Positions 27,592 through 36,918 of a stretch of DNA of 64,000 nt are shown piece by piece. Position numbers and translations under genes: made by a program. The notes under the pieces are model-generated. The model saw only the letters and a program-made list of their open reading frames with translations. It made no database searches and was not told where the DNA came from. The stretch spans positions 310,001-374,000 of the forward strand of contig NZ_VLKK01000001.1 in NCBI RefSeq assembly GCF_007830065.1. The letters run 5' to 3'. The stretch's first letter is position 1. Each line of letters starts with the position of its first letter. Origin of the DNA: Sphingobium wenxiniae. GTDB lineage: Bacteria > Pseudomonadota > Alphaproteobacteria > Sphingomonadales > Sphingomonadaceae.

Positions 27592-28347
27592 GTGACCCAT
27601 TCCCCCCTTTCCCTCCCCCCTCTTCCGCCGCCCCCACAGGCGTTGCTGGACGGCGCGTCGCTTTTCCTCGATTTCGACGGGACGCTGACGCCGATCGCCG
27701 CCACGCCCGACGGCGTGGCGGTGGATCAGGACCTCCTCCGCCTGCTCGAACGGTTGCGCGAGCGGCTGGACGGCCGCCTCGCCATCGTCAGCGGACGTTC
27801 GGTCGCCACCTTAAGGGAGCTTGGCTTTTCTCCCTTTCTGCTGGCCGGCACGCACGGGCTGGAGTTCGCGCGCCCCGACGGCCCGGTCGAAGCGCCCGAC
27901 CGCCCCGCCGCCGTGGATGCGGCGGAAGCCGCCTTCCACGCCTTTGCCGACGACAAGTCCGGCCTGCTGGTCGAGCGCAAGTCGATCAGCGTCGGCCTGC
28001 ATTTCCGGGGTGCGCCGCAATGGGGCGAGGAAGCGGGCGGCCTTGCGGCCGATCTCGCCGCGCGGCACGGTCTTCAACTGCAACCGGGCAAGATGCTGTT
28101 CGAACTGCGCCCCGGCGGCGCGGACAAGGGCAGTGCGGTCCATGCCCTCATGTCCCGCGCGCCGATGAAGGCGGGCACGCCCCTCTTCATCGGCGACGAC
28201 GTGACCGATGAGGAAGGTTTCGCCGCCGCCGCCGAACTGGGCGGAAACGGCATATTGGTGGGAACGCCCCGCGAAACGCGGGCAGGCTTTTCCCTGGAAC
28301 AGGTGGCGGCCGTCAGGCATTATCTGCAACAAGGGGTGTCGGCCTGA
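27592..28347 (+). CDS. otsB: Trehalose-6-phosphate phosphatase
   Basis: A 251-residue HAD phosphatase; the motif LDFDGTLTP has the nucleophile D27 and acid D29, SGRS is motif II and GDDVTDEEGF is motif IV. It removes phosphate from trehalose-6-phosphate. The start is a GTG at 27592. The gene leads a run with a GH15 gene and otsA on the same strand. Confidence 0.93.
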   Translation: MTHSPLSLPPLPPPPQALLDGASLFLDFDGTLTPIAATPDGVAVDQDLLRLLERLRERLDGRLAIVSGRSVATLRELGFSPFLLAGTHGLEFARPDGPVEAPDRPAAVDAAEAAFHAFADDKSGLLVERKSISVGLHFRGAPQWGEEAGGLAADLAARHGLQLQPGKMLFELRPGGADKGSAVHALMSRAPMKAGTPLFIGDDVTDEEGFAAAAELGGNGILVGTPRETRAGFSLEQVAAVRHYLQQGVSA

Positions 28348-28420
28348 CCCGGCGGCCCCCTTTCGTGTGGAACCGGACAAAAAAGGGGGCAGACCAATAG
28401 TCGATCATAGCGACACTCTC

Positions 28421-30226
28421 ATGGGCGGAAACGGACGGACGCTCGACCTCTGGCCCATCGGGAACTGCCAGGCGTCGGCCTTGATCGACCGGGCCGGGCG
28501 CATGATCTGGGCCTGCGTCCCGCGCGTGGACGGCGACCCGGTCTTTTCCGCGCTGCTGGACAACAAGGACTGGCGCAGCCCGGACGCGCGCGGTTTCTGG
28601 GCGATAGAGCTGGAAGGCTGCGTCCAGATCGAACAGCGCTATGTCCGCAACACGCCGGTCCTGGTCACACGGCAGAGCGACGCGCAGGGCAATGCCGTCG
28701 AAACCTATGATTTCTGCCCGCGCTACCGGCACAAGGGGCGCATGTACCGCCCCGTGGCCTTCGCCCGCGTGGTGCGGCCCGTGGCGGGATCGCCCCGTAT
28801 CCGCGTCCGCTTTCGCCCGACGACGAGCTGGCATTCGGAACATGTGCCGATCAGCTACGGCTCCAACCATATCCGCATCGTGCTGTCCTACATGGCGATG
28901 CGGATATCGACCAACGCGCCCATCGGCCTCATCAGCCAGGAAAGCTGGTTCCGCCTCGAACATGACATCCATTTCTTCATGGGGCCGGACGAAAGCTTTT
29001 CCGACGCCCTGCGCCCCGCCATCGAACGGATGCTCGACGACACGGTGCATGAATGGCAGACCTGGGTGCGCAGCCTCGCCATTCCGCCCGAATGGCAGGA
29101 AGCGGTCATCCGCTCCGCCATCACGCTGAAACTCTGCCAGCATGAGGAGACGGGCGCCATCGTCGCGGCGCTGACCACGAGCATCCCCGAACATGCCGAC
29201 AGCGGCCGCAACTGGGATTATCGTTACTGCTGGATCAGGGATGCCTATTATACGGTGGAGGCGCTCAACCGGCTGGGCGCGCTCGACGTGTTGGAAAGCT
29301 ATCTCGTCTACCTTCGCAACATCGTGGACAATGCGCGCGGCGGGCATATCCAGCCGCTCTACGACGTGCGCGGCAACGCCACGCTGGAGGAATGGGAAGC
29401 CGCCAACCTGCCCGGCTATCGCGGCATGGGACCGGTGCGCGTGGGCAACGCGGCCTATTCGCAGATCCAGCATGACGCCTATGGTCAGATCGTGCTGTCC
29501 TCGGTGCAGGGATTCATCGACCAGCGCCTGCTCCGCATGGCGGGCCACGCGGATTTCGAGTCGCTGGAGGCGGTGGGCGAGCGCGCCTGGCAGGTCTATG
29601 ACCAGCCGGACGCGGGCCTGTGGGAACTGCGCACCCGCGCCCATGTCCACAGCTACAGCGCGGTCATGTGCTGGGCCGCCTGCGACCGGCTGGCCCATGC
29701 CGCTTCCGCGCTCGACCTGCCGCTGCGCGCCGCGCATTGGAACAGCCGGGCGGAAGCCATGAAACAGCGCATACTCGAATGCGCATGGCGCCCCGACAGC
29801 AAGGCCATCTCCGCCAATTTCGAGGATGATGCGCGCGACGCGTCGCTGCTCCAGCTGCTCGACCTGCGCTTCCTCAAGGCGGAAGATCCGCAATTCATAG
29901 GCACGCTGGCCGCGCTCGAAACGGACCTGCGCCGGGGCAACAACATGCTGCGCTACAGCGCGCCCGACGATTTCGGCGAGCCTGTCACGGCCTTCAACGT
30001 CTGCACCTTCTGGCTGATCGAGGCGCTGCACCGCACCGGCCGCAGCGAAGAGGCCCGCGACCTGTTCGAGGAAATGCTGTCCCGCCGCACCGCCGCCGGG
30101 CTGCTTTCGGAAGACATCGATCCGGTGACGGGAGAATTGTGGGGCAATTATCCGCAAACATACTCATTGGTCGGCATCATCAACTGCGCCGTGCTGCTGA
30201 GCAAACCATGGAGCGTGATGCGATGA
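28421..30226 (+). CDS. Glycoside hydrolase family 15 protein (glucoamylase/trehalase-like)
   Basis: A 601-residue protein of the GH15 (alpha/alpha)6 type. It begins MGGNGRTLDLWPIGNCQASAL; a GTG at 28367 is an alternative start 18 codons earlier. The RNWDYRYCWIRDAYYTVEAL segment is the family catalytic core, and ALTTSIPEHADSG lies just before it. Sandwiched between otsB and otsA and overlapping otsA by ATGA, it may be a trehalase or a glucan-processing enzyme that balances trehalose; that is inference. Confidence 0.85.
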   Translation: MGGNGRTLDLWPIGNCQASALIDRAGRMIWACVPRVDGDPVFSALLDNKDWRSPDARGFWAIELEGCVQIEQRYVRNTPVLVTRQSDAQGNAVETYDFCPRYRHKGRMYRPVAFARVVRPVAGSPRIRVRFRPTTSWHSEHVPISYGSNHIRIVLSYMAMRISTNAPIGLISQESWFRLEHDIHFFMGPDESFSDALRPAIERMLDDTVHEWQTWVRSLAIPPEWQEAVIRSAITLKLCQHEETGAIVAALTTSIPEHADSGRNWDYRYCWIRDAYYTVEALNRLGALDVLESYLVYLRNIVDNARGGHIQPLYDVRGNATLEEWEAANLPGYRGMGPVRVGNAAYSQIQHDAYGQIVLSSVQGFIDQRLLRMAGHADFESLEAVGERAWQVYDQPDAGLWELRTRAHVHSYSAVMCWAACDRLAHAASALDLPLRAAHWNSRAEAMKQRILECAWRPDSKAISANFEDDARDASLLQLLDLRFLKAEDPQFIGTLAALETDLRRGNNMLRYSAPDDFGEPVTAFNVCTFWLIEALHRTGRSEEARDLFEEMLSRRTAAGLLSEDIDPVTGELWGNYPQTYSLVGIINCAVLLSKPWSVMR

Positions 30227-31626
30227 GCCGCCTGATAGTCATATCCAACCGGGTCAGTCGCCCCGGCAAGTCCAGCAACCAGGGCGGCCTGGCCGTCGCC
30301 CTCTCGCAGGCGTTGCGGGAAAGCCGGGGCATCTGGGTCGGCTGGTCGGGCGAGGTGACGGATCATTTCACCGGCCATATCGGCTTTGCGGAAGCCGACG
30401 GCGTCAAGACCGCGACCATCGACCTGGAAGAGCAGGATGTCGACGAATATTACAACGGCTACGCCAACAAGACGCTGTGGCCGCTCTTCCATTTCCGCAT
30501 CGACCTGGCCGAATATGAGCGCGACTTCGAAGGCGGCTACAACCGCGTCAACCAGCGCTTCGCCGACTGCGCCAGCCCCCTGATCGAGCCGGAGGACATC
30601 ATCTGGGTGCAGGATTATCACCTGATCCCGCTGGGCCAGATGTTCCGCGACCGGGGTCTCAAGAACCGCATGGGCTTCTTCCTCCACATCCCCTGGCCGC
30701 CCACGCGCCTGCTCGTCTCCCTTCCCCACCACACCAAGCTGGTGAGCAGCCTGTTCGCCTATGACGTGGTCGGATTTCATACCGAGGAATGGCTCGAATC
30801 CTTCCGCCACTATATCGAAAAGGAAATGGGCGGCACGGTGAAGGGCGACTATGTGACGCTCGGCGACCGCACCATACAGGCGATCGCCTGCCCCATCGGC
30901 ATCAACGCGCAGGCTTTCGCGCAGGCCGCCACCAGCGAAACCGCGCAGAAGATGCACCGGCAGGTCCGCGCCTCGCTCCAGGACCGCGCCCTGATCGTCG
31001 GCGTCGACCGGCTGGATTACAGCAAGGGGCTGGAGGAGCGCTTCAACGGCTATGCCCGTTTCCTCAAGGATCACCCCGAATATCACCGCAAGGTCGTGCT
31101 GGCCCAGATCGCCCCGCCCTCCCGCGGCGAAGTGGAAAGCTACCAGCAGATCCGCGCCACGCTGGACGCGCTGGCAGGCCGCATCAACGGGCAATATAGC
31201 GATGTCGACTGGACCCCGATCCGCTATGTGAATCAGGGCTATCCCCGCGACCAGCTCGCCGGCATCTACCGCGCGGCGCGGATCGGGCTGGTGACGCCGC
31301 TGCGCGACGGCATGAACCTTGTCGCAAAGGAATATGTGGCGGCGCAGGACCCGGACGATCCCGGCGTGCTCATCCTCTCCCGCTTCGCCGGCGCCGCGAT
31401 CCAGCTCAAGGACGCGCTGCTCATCAATCCCTACAGCCCGGAGGAGATGTCCGACGCGATCAGCCGCGCGCTCGACATGCCGCTCGAAAAGCGAAAGGCA
31501 CGCTGGCGGGCGATGATGGACAGCGTGGAAACGCAGGACATAAGCTGGTGGCGCGAAGCCTTCACCAGCCGGCTGATGGCGGCGCAGGACAAGACCCAGC
31601 TTTCCGAAGCGGAAACGGCGAGCTGA
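30223..31626 (+). CDS. otsA: Trehalose-6-phosphate synthase
   Basis: A 467-residue GT20 glycosyltransferase that joins UDP-glucose and glucose-6-phosphate. Its N-terminus (MSRLIVISNRV with NQGGLAVAL), the WVQDYHLIPLG motif and VDRLDYSKGL, which contacts the donor, match OtsA. Start at 30223 by ATGA overlap with the GH15 gene; MERDAM 5 codons earlier is an alternative. Together with otsB it makes trehalose as an osmoprotectant. Confidence 0.94.
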   Translation: MSRLIVISNRVSRPGKSSNQGGLAVALSQALRESRGIWVGWSGEVTDHFTGHIGFAEADGVKTATIDLEEQDVDEYYNGYANKTLWPLFHFRIDLAEYERDFEGGYNRVNQRFADCASPLIEPEDIIWVQDYHLIPLGQMFRDRGLKNRMGFFLHIPWPPTRLLVSLPHHTKLVSSLFAYDVVGFHTEEWLESFRHYIEKEMGGTVKGDYVTLGDRTIQAIACPIGINAQAFAQAATSETAQKMHRQVRASLQDRALIVGVDRLDYSKGLEERFNGYARFLKDHPEYHRKVVLAQIAPPSRGEVESYQQIRATLDALAGRINGQYSDVDWTPIRYVNQGYPRDQLAGIYRAARIGLVTPLRDGMNLVAKEYVAAQDPDDPGVLILSRFAGAAIQLKDALLINPYSPEEMSDAISRALDMPLEKRKARWRAMMDSVETQDISWWREAFTSRLMAAQDKTQLSEAETAS

Positions 31627-31749
31627 ATGGAAGACGAACCCACCGGCCTCATCGCCGGCCTGCGCGCCCGATCCTCTGTCCTGCTGGGCATCGTCGGCCT
31701 GGCCGCATGGATGGCGCTGTTGTGGTTCATGTTCGGCGACGTGCTCTAA
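31627..31749 (+). CDS. Small single-span membrane protein after otsA
   Basis: A 40-residue frame (MEDEPTGLIAGLRARSS, then a hydrophobic span) whose ATG abuts the otsA stop (TGAATG). Residues 18-37 (VLLGIVGLAAWMALLWFMF) form a clear membrane helix, followed by GDVL. The tight spacing suggests translational coupling. It is too short for standard gene callers; function unknown. Confidence 0.6.
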   Translation: MEDEPTGLIAGLRARSSVLLGIVGLAAWMALLWFMFGDVL

Positions 31750-31800
31750 AGCGCACCGATTGCGCCCCTGCCCGCTTTGGTCTATGGGCGGCGCCAAGCA

Positions 31801-31855
31801 GCCCCGGCACCCGCTGATCCCCTTCGATTCGCGTTTGCCGGGGCGCATTCTTTTT
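31801..31855 (+). terminator. Possible terminator of the trehalose operon
   Basis: GCCCCGGCA (31801-31809) and TGCCGGGGC (31836-31844) form a perfect 9-bp stem with a long 26-nt loop, followed shortly by TTTTT (31851-31855). The large loop makes it a weak candidate. It lies between the small membrane gene and purC. Confidence 0.35.
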
Positions 31856-31874
31856 CAGGAAGACAGGAGCGCGC

Positions 31875-32657
31875 ATGGCTCGTCGCCGCCAGATCTACGA
31901 AGGCAAGGCCAAGATCCTTTACGAAGGGCCGGAGCCGGGCACGATCATCCAGTATTTCAAGGATGACGCGACCGCCTTCAACGCGCAGAAGAAGGGCACG
32001 ATCACCGGCAAGGGCGTGCTCAACAACCGCATTTCCGAGCATATCTTCACCCTGCTCGGCCAGATCGGCGTGCCCACGCACTTCATCCGCCGCCTCAACA
32101 TGCGCGAACAGCTCGTGCGGCAGGTGGAAATCGTGCCCATCGAGGTGATCGTCCGCAACGTCGCCGCCGGATCGCTCAGCAAGAAGCTGGGGATCGAGGA
32201 AGGGACTCAGCTTCCCCGCACCCTGATCGAATATTGCTACAAGGACGATGCGCTCGGCGATCCGATGATCTCCGAAGAGCATATCGCCTGCTTCGGCTGG
32301 GCCACGCAGGAAGAGATGCACGACATCGCCGACATGGCGATCCGCATCAACGACTTCATGTGCGGCCTGTTCGCCGCCATCGGCATCCGCCTGGTCGACT
32401 TCAAGCTGGAATTCGGCCGCCTGTGGGACGGCGACTACAGCCGCGTCATCCTGGCCGACGAGATCAGCCCGGACGGTTGCCGCCTGTGGGACATGGCGAC
32501 AGGCGAAAAGCTGGACAAGGACCGTTTCCGCCGCGATCTGGGCGGCGAAGTCGAAGCCTATCAGGAAGTCGCCCGCCGTCTGGGCCTGCTGCCCGAGGGC
32601 GCGGACACGACCGTGCTCGACCTCGACACCCACCGCAAGAAACGCAGCAAGGACTGA
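31875..32657 (+). CDS. purC: Phosphoribosylaminoimidazole-succinocarboxamide synthase
   Basis: A 260-residue SAICAR synthetase, step 8 of IMP synthesis. [20 protein letters not shown] at the start, [21 protein letters not shown] and the [13 protein letters not shown] motif are diagnostic. The purS and purQ genes follow 0.9 kb downstream with a transporter gene on the opposite strand in between. Confidence 0.96.
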   Translation: MARRRQIYEGKAKILYEGPEPGTIIQYFKDDATAFNAQKKGTITGKGVLNNRISEHIFTLLGQIGVPTHFIRRLNMREQLVRQVEIVPIEVIVRNVAAGSLSKKLGIEEGTQLPRTLIEYCYKDDALGDPMISEEHIACFGWATQEEMHDIADMAIRINDFMCGLFAAIGIRLVDFKLEFGRLWDGDYSRVILADEISPDGCRLWDMATGEKLDKDRFRRDLGGEVEAYQEVARRLGLLPEGADTTVLDLDTHRKKRSKD

Positions 32658-32675
32658 CCTTTCCGGCGGACGCTT

Positions 32676-33428
32676 TCACCCCGTGATCGCGTCCGCCATC
32701 AGCTTGATCCCCAACAGCACCATCAGCACGTAAATCAGCGTGTAGAACCGCGCCGGATCGACCCGCCGCACCAGCACCACCCCGGCGAACGTCGCGGCGA
32801 TCGCCACCGGCGCCAGCATCGCCGTCGCGGTCAGATTCTCCCGCGTGAACTCGCCCAGCGCGGCATAGGCGGGCACCTTCATCCAGTTCATCACGGCAAA
32901 GGCGATGGCGGTCGTCCCCACCAGCACATCGCGCGGCAGGCGCTTGGGCAGCACCCACATCTGAAAGGGCGGCGCGCCCGCATGCGCGATCTGGCTGGTG
33001 AAGCCCGTCGCCACGCCGAACAGCACCCCCACCCAGGCGGGAGAGTTGGACGGCAGCACGATGGCCCTGCCCCGCTCGACCCACAGCCTTTGCAGCCCGA
33101 ACAGAACGGAAATCGCGCCCAACACGCCCAGAACGGCGGTTTCGGGCACCTCCGCCGCGAACAGATAGCCCAGCAGCACGCCCATCGCCATGCCCGGCAG
33201 CATCACGCACAGCACATGCCGGTCCCAGCTATGGCGGAACGCCCAGACGCTCACCGCATCCTGCAAGATCAGGATCGGCAGCAGGATCGCGGCGGCCCGG
33301 ACCGGGTCGATCGCCAGCGCCATGACAGGCATCGCCAATGACCCGACGCCTGCGAATCCGCCCTTGGCGAGTCCCGAAATGACGACGGCGACGATGGCGC
33401 AGGCATAATAGAGCAGGGCGGAATCCAT
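32676..33428 (-). CDS. TSUP-family (TauE/SafE) membrane transporter
   Basis: A 250-residue inner-membrane protein with about seven to eight predicted hydrophobic helices in two repeats (PF01925 type), starting MDSALLYYACAIVAVV; the longer frame adds 39 non-hydrophobic residues. The first repeat has LAKGGFAGVG and the second IAHAGAPPFQMWVLPK, the usual glycine-rich turns. TSUP proteins move sulfur compounds or organic anions. It is convergent with purC and divergent from purS. Substrate unknown. Confidence 0.85.
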   Translation of the reverse strand: MDSALLYYACAIVAVVISGLAKGGFAGVGSLAMPVMALAIDPVRAAAILLPILILQDAVSVWAFRHSWDRHVLCVMLPGMAMGVLLGYLFAAEVPETAVLGVLGAISVLFGLQRLWVERGRAIVLPSNSPAWVGVLFGVATGFTSQIAHAGAPPFQMWVLPKRLPRDVLVGTTAIAFAVMNWMKVPAYAALGEFTRENLTATAMLAPVAIAATFAGVVLVRRVDPARFYTLIYVLMVLLGIKLMADAITG

Positions 33429-33571
33429 GGCACCGGCTAAAGCAGGTCGGCAAGCGGGTTGAAACCCCCTTTTGCGGCCAGTCTCACAGGACCGAAACGG
33501 CATATCCTCTTGCTTGCGCGGGCTGCCGCGCCTAGGGGATCGCAAAAGCCATCCACGGAGTTCCGCACCTC

Positions 33572-33805
33572 ATGAAAGCCCGCATCTTCGTCACCCTCAA
33601 GGGCGGTGTCCTCGACCCGCAGGGCAAGGCGATCCATCATGCGCTCGAAGGTTTAGGCTTTGGCGGCGTCAACGACGTGCGCGCCGGCAAGCTGATCGAG
33701 CTGGACCTGGCCGACGGCACCAGCGACGAAGATATCGACGCCATGTGCCGCAAGCTGCTCGCCAACACGGTGATCGAAAACTACCGCATCGAAAAGGTGG
33801 CCTGA
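33572..33805 (+). CDS. purS: Phosphoribosylformylglycinamidine synthase subunit PurS
   Basis: A 77-residue protein matching PurS: KARIFVTLKGGVLDPQGKAI at the start and a C-terminal VIENYRIE. It bridges PurL and PurQ in FGAM synthetase. purQ starts 3 bp after its stop codon. Confidence 0.93.
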   Translation: MKARIFVTLKGGVLDPQGKAIHHALEGLGFGGVNDVRAGKLIELDLADGTSDEDIDAMCRKLLANTVIENYRIEKVA

Positions 33806-33808
33806 GCC

Positions 33809-34483
33809 ATGAGAAGCGCCGTCATCGTCTTCCCCGGCAGCAACTGCGACCGCGACCTCGCCGTGGCGTTCGAGACGGTTACGGGCGCGAAGCCCGCAAT
33901 GATATGGCACCGCGACACGGACCTGCCCGCCGACATCGACCTGATCGGCGTGCCCGGCGGCTTTTCCTATGGGGACTATCTGCGCTCCGGCGCGATGGCC
34001 GCGCGCTCCCCGGTCATGCAGGCGGTGGCGAAGGCGGCGGACCGCGGCGCCTATGTGCTGGGCATCTGCAACGGCTTTCAGGTGCTCACCGAAAGCGGCC
34101 TGCTCCCCGGCGCGCTGCTCCGCAATGCGGGCGGCCATTTCGTCTGCCGCGACGTGGCGCTGACCGTCGAGAACGCCCAGAGCGCCTTCACCAGCCGCTA
34201 TGATGCGGGCGAAACGGTGACCTATCCCGTCGCCCATCATGACGGCAATTATTTCGCGGACGCGGCAACGCTCGACCGGCTGGAAGGTGAAGGCCGCGTG
34301 GCGCTGCGCTATGCGGAGGGCGTCAACGGCTCGGCCCGCAATATCGCGGGCATCCTCAACGAAACGGGCAATGTGCTGGGCATGATGCCCCATCCCGAAC
34401 GCGTGATCGAAGCCGCCCACGGCAAGACCGATGGCCGCCGCCTGTTCGAAGGGCTGGTCGAAGGACTGATGACCCGCGCTTGA
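33809..34483 (+). CDS. purQ: Phosphoribosylformylglycinamidine synthase subunit PurQ
   Basis: A 224-residue class I glutamine amidotransferase supplying ammonia to PurL. The nucleophile Cys is in GICNGFQVL; the triad His and Glu lie in MMPHPERV. The oxyanion segment [11 protein letters not shown] is present. purL is not in this window. Confidence 0.95.
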   Translation: MRSAVIVFPGSNCDRDLAVAFETVTGAKPAMIWHRDTDLPADIDLIGVPGGFSYGDYLRSGAMAARSPVMQAVAKAADRGAYVLGICNGFQVLTESGLLPGALLRNAGGHFVCRDVALTVENAQSAFTSRYDAGETVTYPVAHHDGNYFADAATLDRLEGEGRVALRYAEGVNGSARNIAGILNETGNVLGMMPHPERVIEAAHGKTDGRRLFEGLVEGLMTRA

Positions 34484-34797
34484 GGGCGCGTCTTCCGTAA
34501 GATTGGGCTTGCCGCTATTGGCGGTTCTGGGTGGATTGCGGACGTGCGGAGTCCTCTTTCCTCCGTCGCTGGGACGACGGAGGGTTGGACGGCGGAAACT
34601 GGCCGATTTCCCCCATGCCGGCGAAAGGCGAAGCGCCATTCCATCCTCGTCGATATCGGGATCGGCCTGCTTCAACAGCGCGCGCGGCCGCGCCAACAGC
34701 GCACCCCGCCAATCGGCCGGTTCCTCGATCGTCGTCAATCAACCGGGCCGGCGATTTCTCCGTCGTGGCGACATTCCTCTTCCGACAGCCGGGGGCG
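34484..34797. other. 314-bp convergent gap between purQ and the Wzc gene
   Basis: No gene is supported here. The left third holds copy B of the intergenic hairpin repeat; the remainder is GC-rich without a recognisable element apart from short open frames that share no family signal. Confidence 0.5.
34501..34583 (+). repeat. Intergenic hairpin repeat, copy B
   Basis: GGCGGTTCTGGGTGG, a 16-nt spacer and GTCCTCTTTCCTCC resemble copy A at 16883-17023 read on its minus strand. Both copies then run into a hairpin; here it is CCTCCGTCG (34560-34568) with CGACGGAGG (34575-34583) around a 6-nt loop. Confidence 0.55.
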
Positions 34798-36918
34798 CTA
34801 TCCGTCCCTATGATAGTCATAATCATGGGCGCGTCCCTGCTGCTTGGTCAGGATGCCGCCGATGATGGTTCCCCCCGCGCGCCGCAACCGCTCGACCGCG
34901 ACCCGCAGCCCGCCATGATGGTTGCGCCCCCATTCCACCACCAGCACCGTCGCCTGCGCCTTGGCCGCCAGCAGCGGCGCATCGGCCAGCCCCAGGATCG
35001 GCGGCGCATCGATCAGCACTGTATCGAATCTCTCCCGCGCATGATCTATCAGCCCGTCGAGCGCGGGCGTCGCCAGCAACTCGCCCGGATTGGGCGGAAC
35101 GGCGGCGCAGGGCAGGACGGACAGCCCCGTCACGCCCGTTTCGATGACGGCGTCCTCCACGCGCGCCTGCCCGGTCATGACCTCGCTGATGCCGATAGCG
35201 GGAACCAGTCCGAAAAGCCGATGCTGCACCGGCCGGCGCATGTCCGCATCGACCAGCAGCACCTTCTTTCCCAGCGCCGCCAGCGCCCGCGCCAACGCAT
35301 TGAGCGTCAGCGACTTGCCCTCGCCCTCCTGCGCGCTGGTGACGAGGATGGATCGCGGCAATCCCTCCACCGATGCCAGCAGCAGCGAGGATGCGATGGG
35401 GCTGAATATCTCCTGCGGCTGCGCCCGGTCGCCCGTCACCGGCACCGCGCCCAGCATGGGCAGGCCTACGCGCTCGCCCAGCGTCTCGGCCGACGTCACC
35501 GCATCGTCGAAGATATGGCGCAGCCCCACCAGCAACAGCCCCAGGAACAGCCCCCCCAGCGAGGCAAGCAGCATCGTGCTGCCGACATGGGGCGAAGAGG
35601 GCCGCGCAGGCACCGCCGCCCGGTCCAGCGGCTGGATGCGCCCTGCCTGGAACCCGGCTTGCGAAGCCATGTCGCGGTAACGCTGCAACAGGCTGTCGTG
35701 CAGCAGCCGGAACGTATCGACCTGCCGTTCCATGATGCCGATCTGCACGTCGCGCCCGCGCTCCACCTGTGCCTGCCGTTCCAGATCCTTGATTTCCGAC
35801 GCGATCTGCTTTTCGCCATGGATCGCTACGTCATATTGCTCTTTCAGCGAGGCGCGGATGGTGTTCGCCATCGCATTCGCCTGATCCTCCAGCGCCGCCA
35901 GCCGCGCACGGGCCTCGCGCATTTCAGGATGATCGTCCTTGCGGAACTGGCGTTGGCGGACCAGTTCGGCCCGCGCTTCGGCCCTTTGCGTCATCAATTG
36001 CTGCATCGCGCCGTTGTTCAGCACTTCGGGCAGGGTATCGACGCTGGAAAGGCGGGCGCTTTCCCACTTCTTCTGCGCCGCGATCCGCTCCGCCGCCGCC
36101 TGCGCGCGAAAAGCGTTGAGTTGCGCCAGCCGCGTCGCCACCGATCCCTGCGGCGTGGGCGCGGCGGCATCGCCATCGTCCTTCGCATCCGCCGGAACGC
36201 CGCCGACCCGCGCGGCATAGACCGCCATATCGCGCTCCGCCCGCTCCAGGTCCTGCCGCGCCCCATCCAGCTCACCCAGCAGGAAACGCCGCGCCTGCAC
36301 GCCCGATTCGAACCCGCGCTTCAGGTCCGCCCTGATCAGGCTGTCGGCATAGCTGTTGGCGACCCGCGCCGACAGCACCGGATTGGCGCTGGTGAAGCTG
36401 ATAAGGATAACCCGCGATTTGCCCGGCAAGTCGATATCCAGATTGTCCTGTAATAGTTTGAGGGCGGTTTCCTGCTCCACCTGCCGCTGGCTGAGCGAAC
36501 CCGCGCCCTGCTCCGGCCGCTTGTGGCCCATGCCGTCGAAGAAGGTCCGGCTGCCCACCAGCGCCAGTTCCCGTGCCACATCCTCGGCCAGGGCGCGGCT
36601 GCGGAGCACTTCGAGCTGCGTCTGCATCAGGGATTCGGTGTCGCCCGGCGTGCTGGGCCGCTGCGTCGCGCCAGCGCCCGCCGCGCCGGCGGGAACGTCC
36701 TCCACCTCCACCGAAGCGGTCGCGCGATAATCCGGCGTCGCCATCAGGATGAAGAGCAGACCGGCCAGCACGCACAGCGCCATGGTCAGGAACAGGATCA
36801 CGCGATGCCGCCGGACGATGGCCCACCCCCGCCACGCCGCCGCGACCATGCGCGCCGGACGCCCTTCCTGCGCGAGCATCGCGTCCTCTTCGGGGATCAT
36901 GCGGCGTATCTCCCTCAT
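34798..36918 (-). CDS. Wzc-like polysaccharide co-polymerase with tyrosine kinase domain
   Basis: A 706-residue inner-membrane protein with fused Wzz and BY-kinase domains. An N-terminal helix at about 40-60 (VILFLTMALCVLAGLLFILM), a long periplasmic coiled coil, a second helix near 440-460, and a cytoplasmic kinase with SAQEGEGKS (Walker A), LLVDADMRRP (A') and VLIDAPP (B). The C-terminus QGRAHDYDYHRDG has only two tyrosines instead of a cluster. The start overlaps the Wza-like gene by ATGA. It would control chain length and export for the second polysaccharide locus. Confidence 0.9.
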   Translation of the reverse strand: MREIRRMIPEEDAMLAQEGRPARMVAAAWRGWAIVRRHRVILFLTMALCVLAGLLFILMATPDYRATASVEVEDVPAGAAGAGATQRPSTPGDTESLMQTQLEVLRSRALAEDVARELALVGSRTFFDGMGHKRPEQGAGSLSQRQVEQETALKLLQDNLDIDLPGKSRVILISFTSANPVLSARVANSYADSLIRADLKRGFESGVQARRFLLGELDGARQDLERAERDMAVYAARVGGVPADAKDDGDAAAPTPQGSVATRLAQLNAFRAQAAAERIAAQKKWESARLSSVDTLPEVLNNGAMQQLMTQRAEARAELVRQRQFRKDDHPEMREARARLAALEDQANAMANTIRASLKEQYDVAIHGEKQIASEIKDLERQAQVERGRDVQIGIMERQVDTFRLLHDSLLQRYRDMASQAGFQAGRIQPLDRAAVPARPSSPHVGSTMLLASLGGLFLGLLLVGLRHIFDDAVTSAETLGERVGLPMLGAVPVTGDRAQPQEIFSPIASSLLLASVEGLPRSILVTSAQEGEGKSLTLNALARALAALGKKVLLVDADMRRPVQHRLFGLVPAIGISEVMTGQARVEDAVIETGVTGLSVLPCAAVPPNPGELLATPALDGLIDHARERFDTVLIDAPPILGLADAPLLAAKAQATVLVVEWGRNHHGGLRVAVERLRRAGGTIIGGILTKQQGRAHDYDYHRDG

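Noticed and set aside
28313..30157. Minus-strand frame of 614 codons
   Set aside because: Antisense of the GH15 gene, with no family motif of its own.
30148..31848. Minus-strand frame of 566 codons
   Set aside because: Antisense to otsA, a well-conserved gene.
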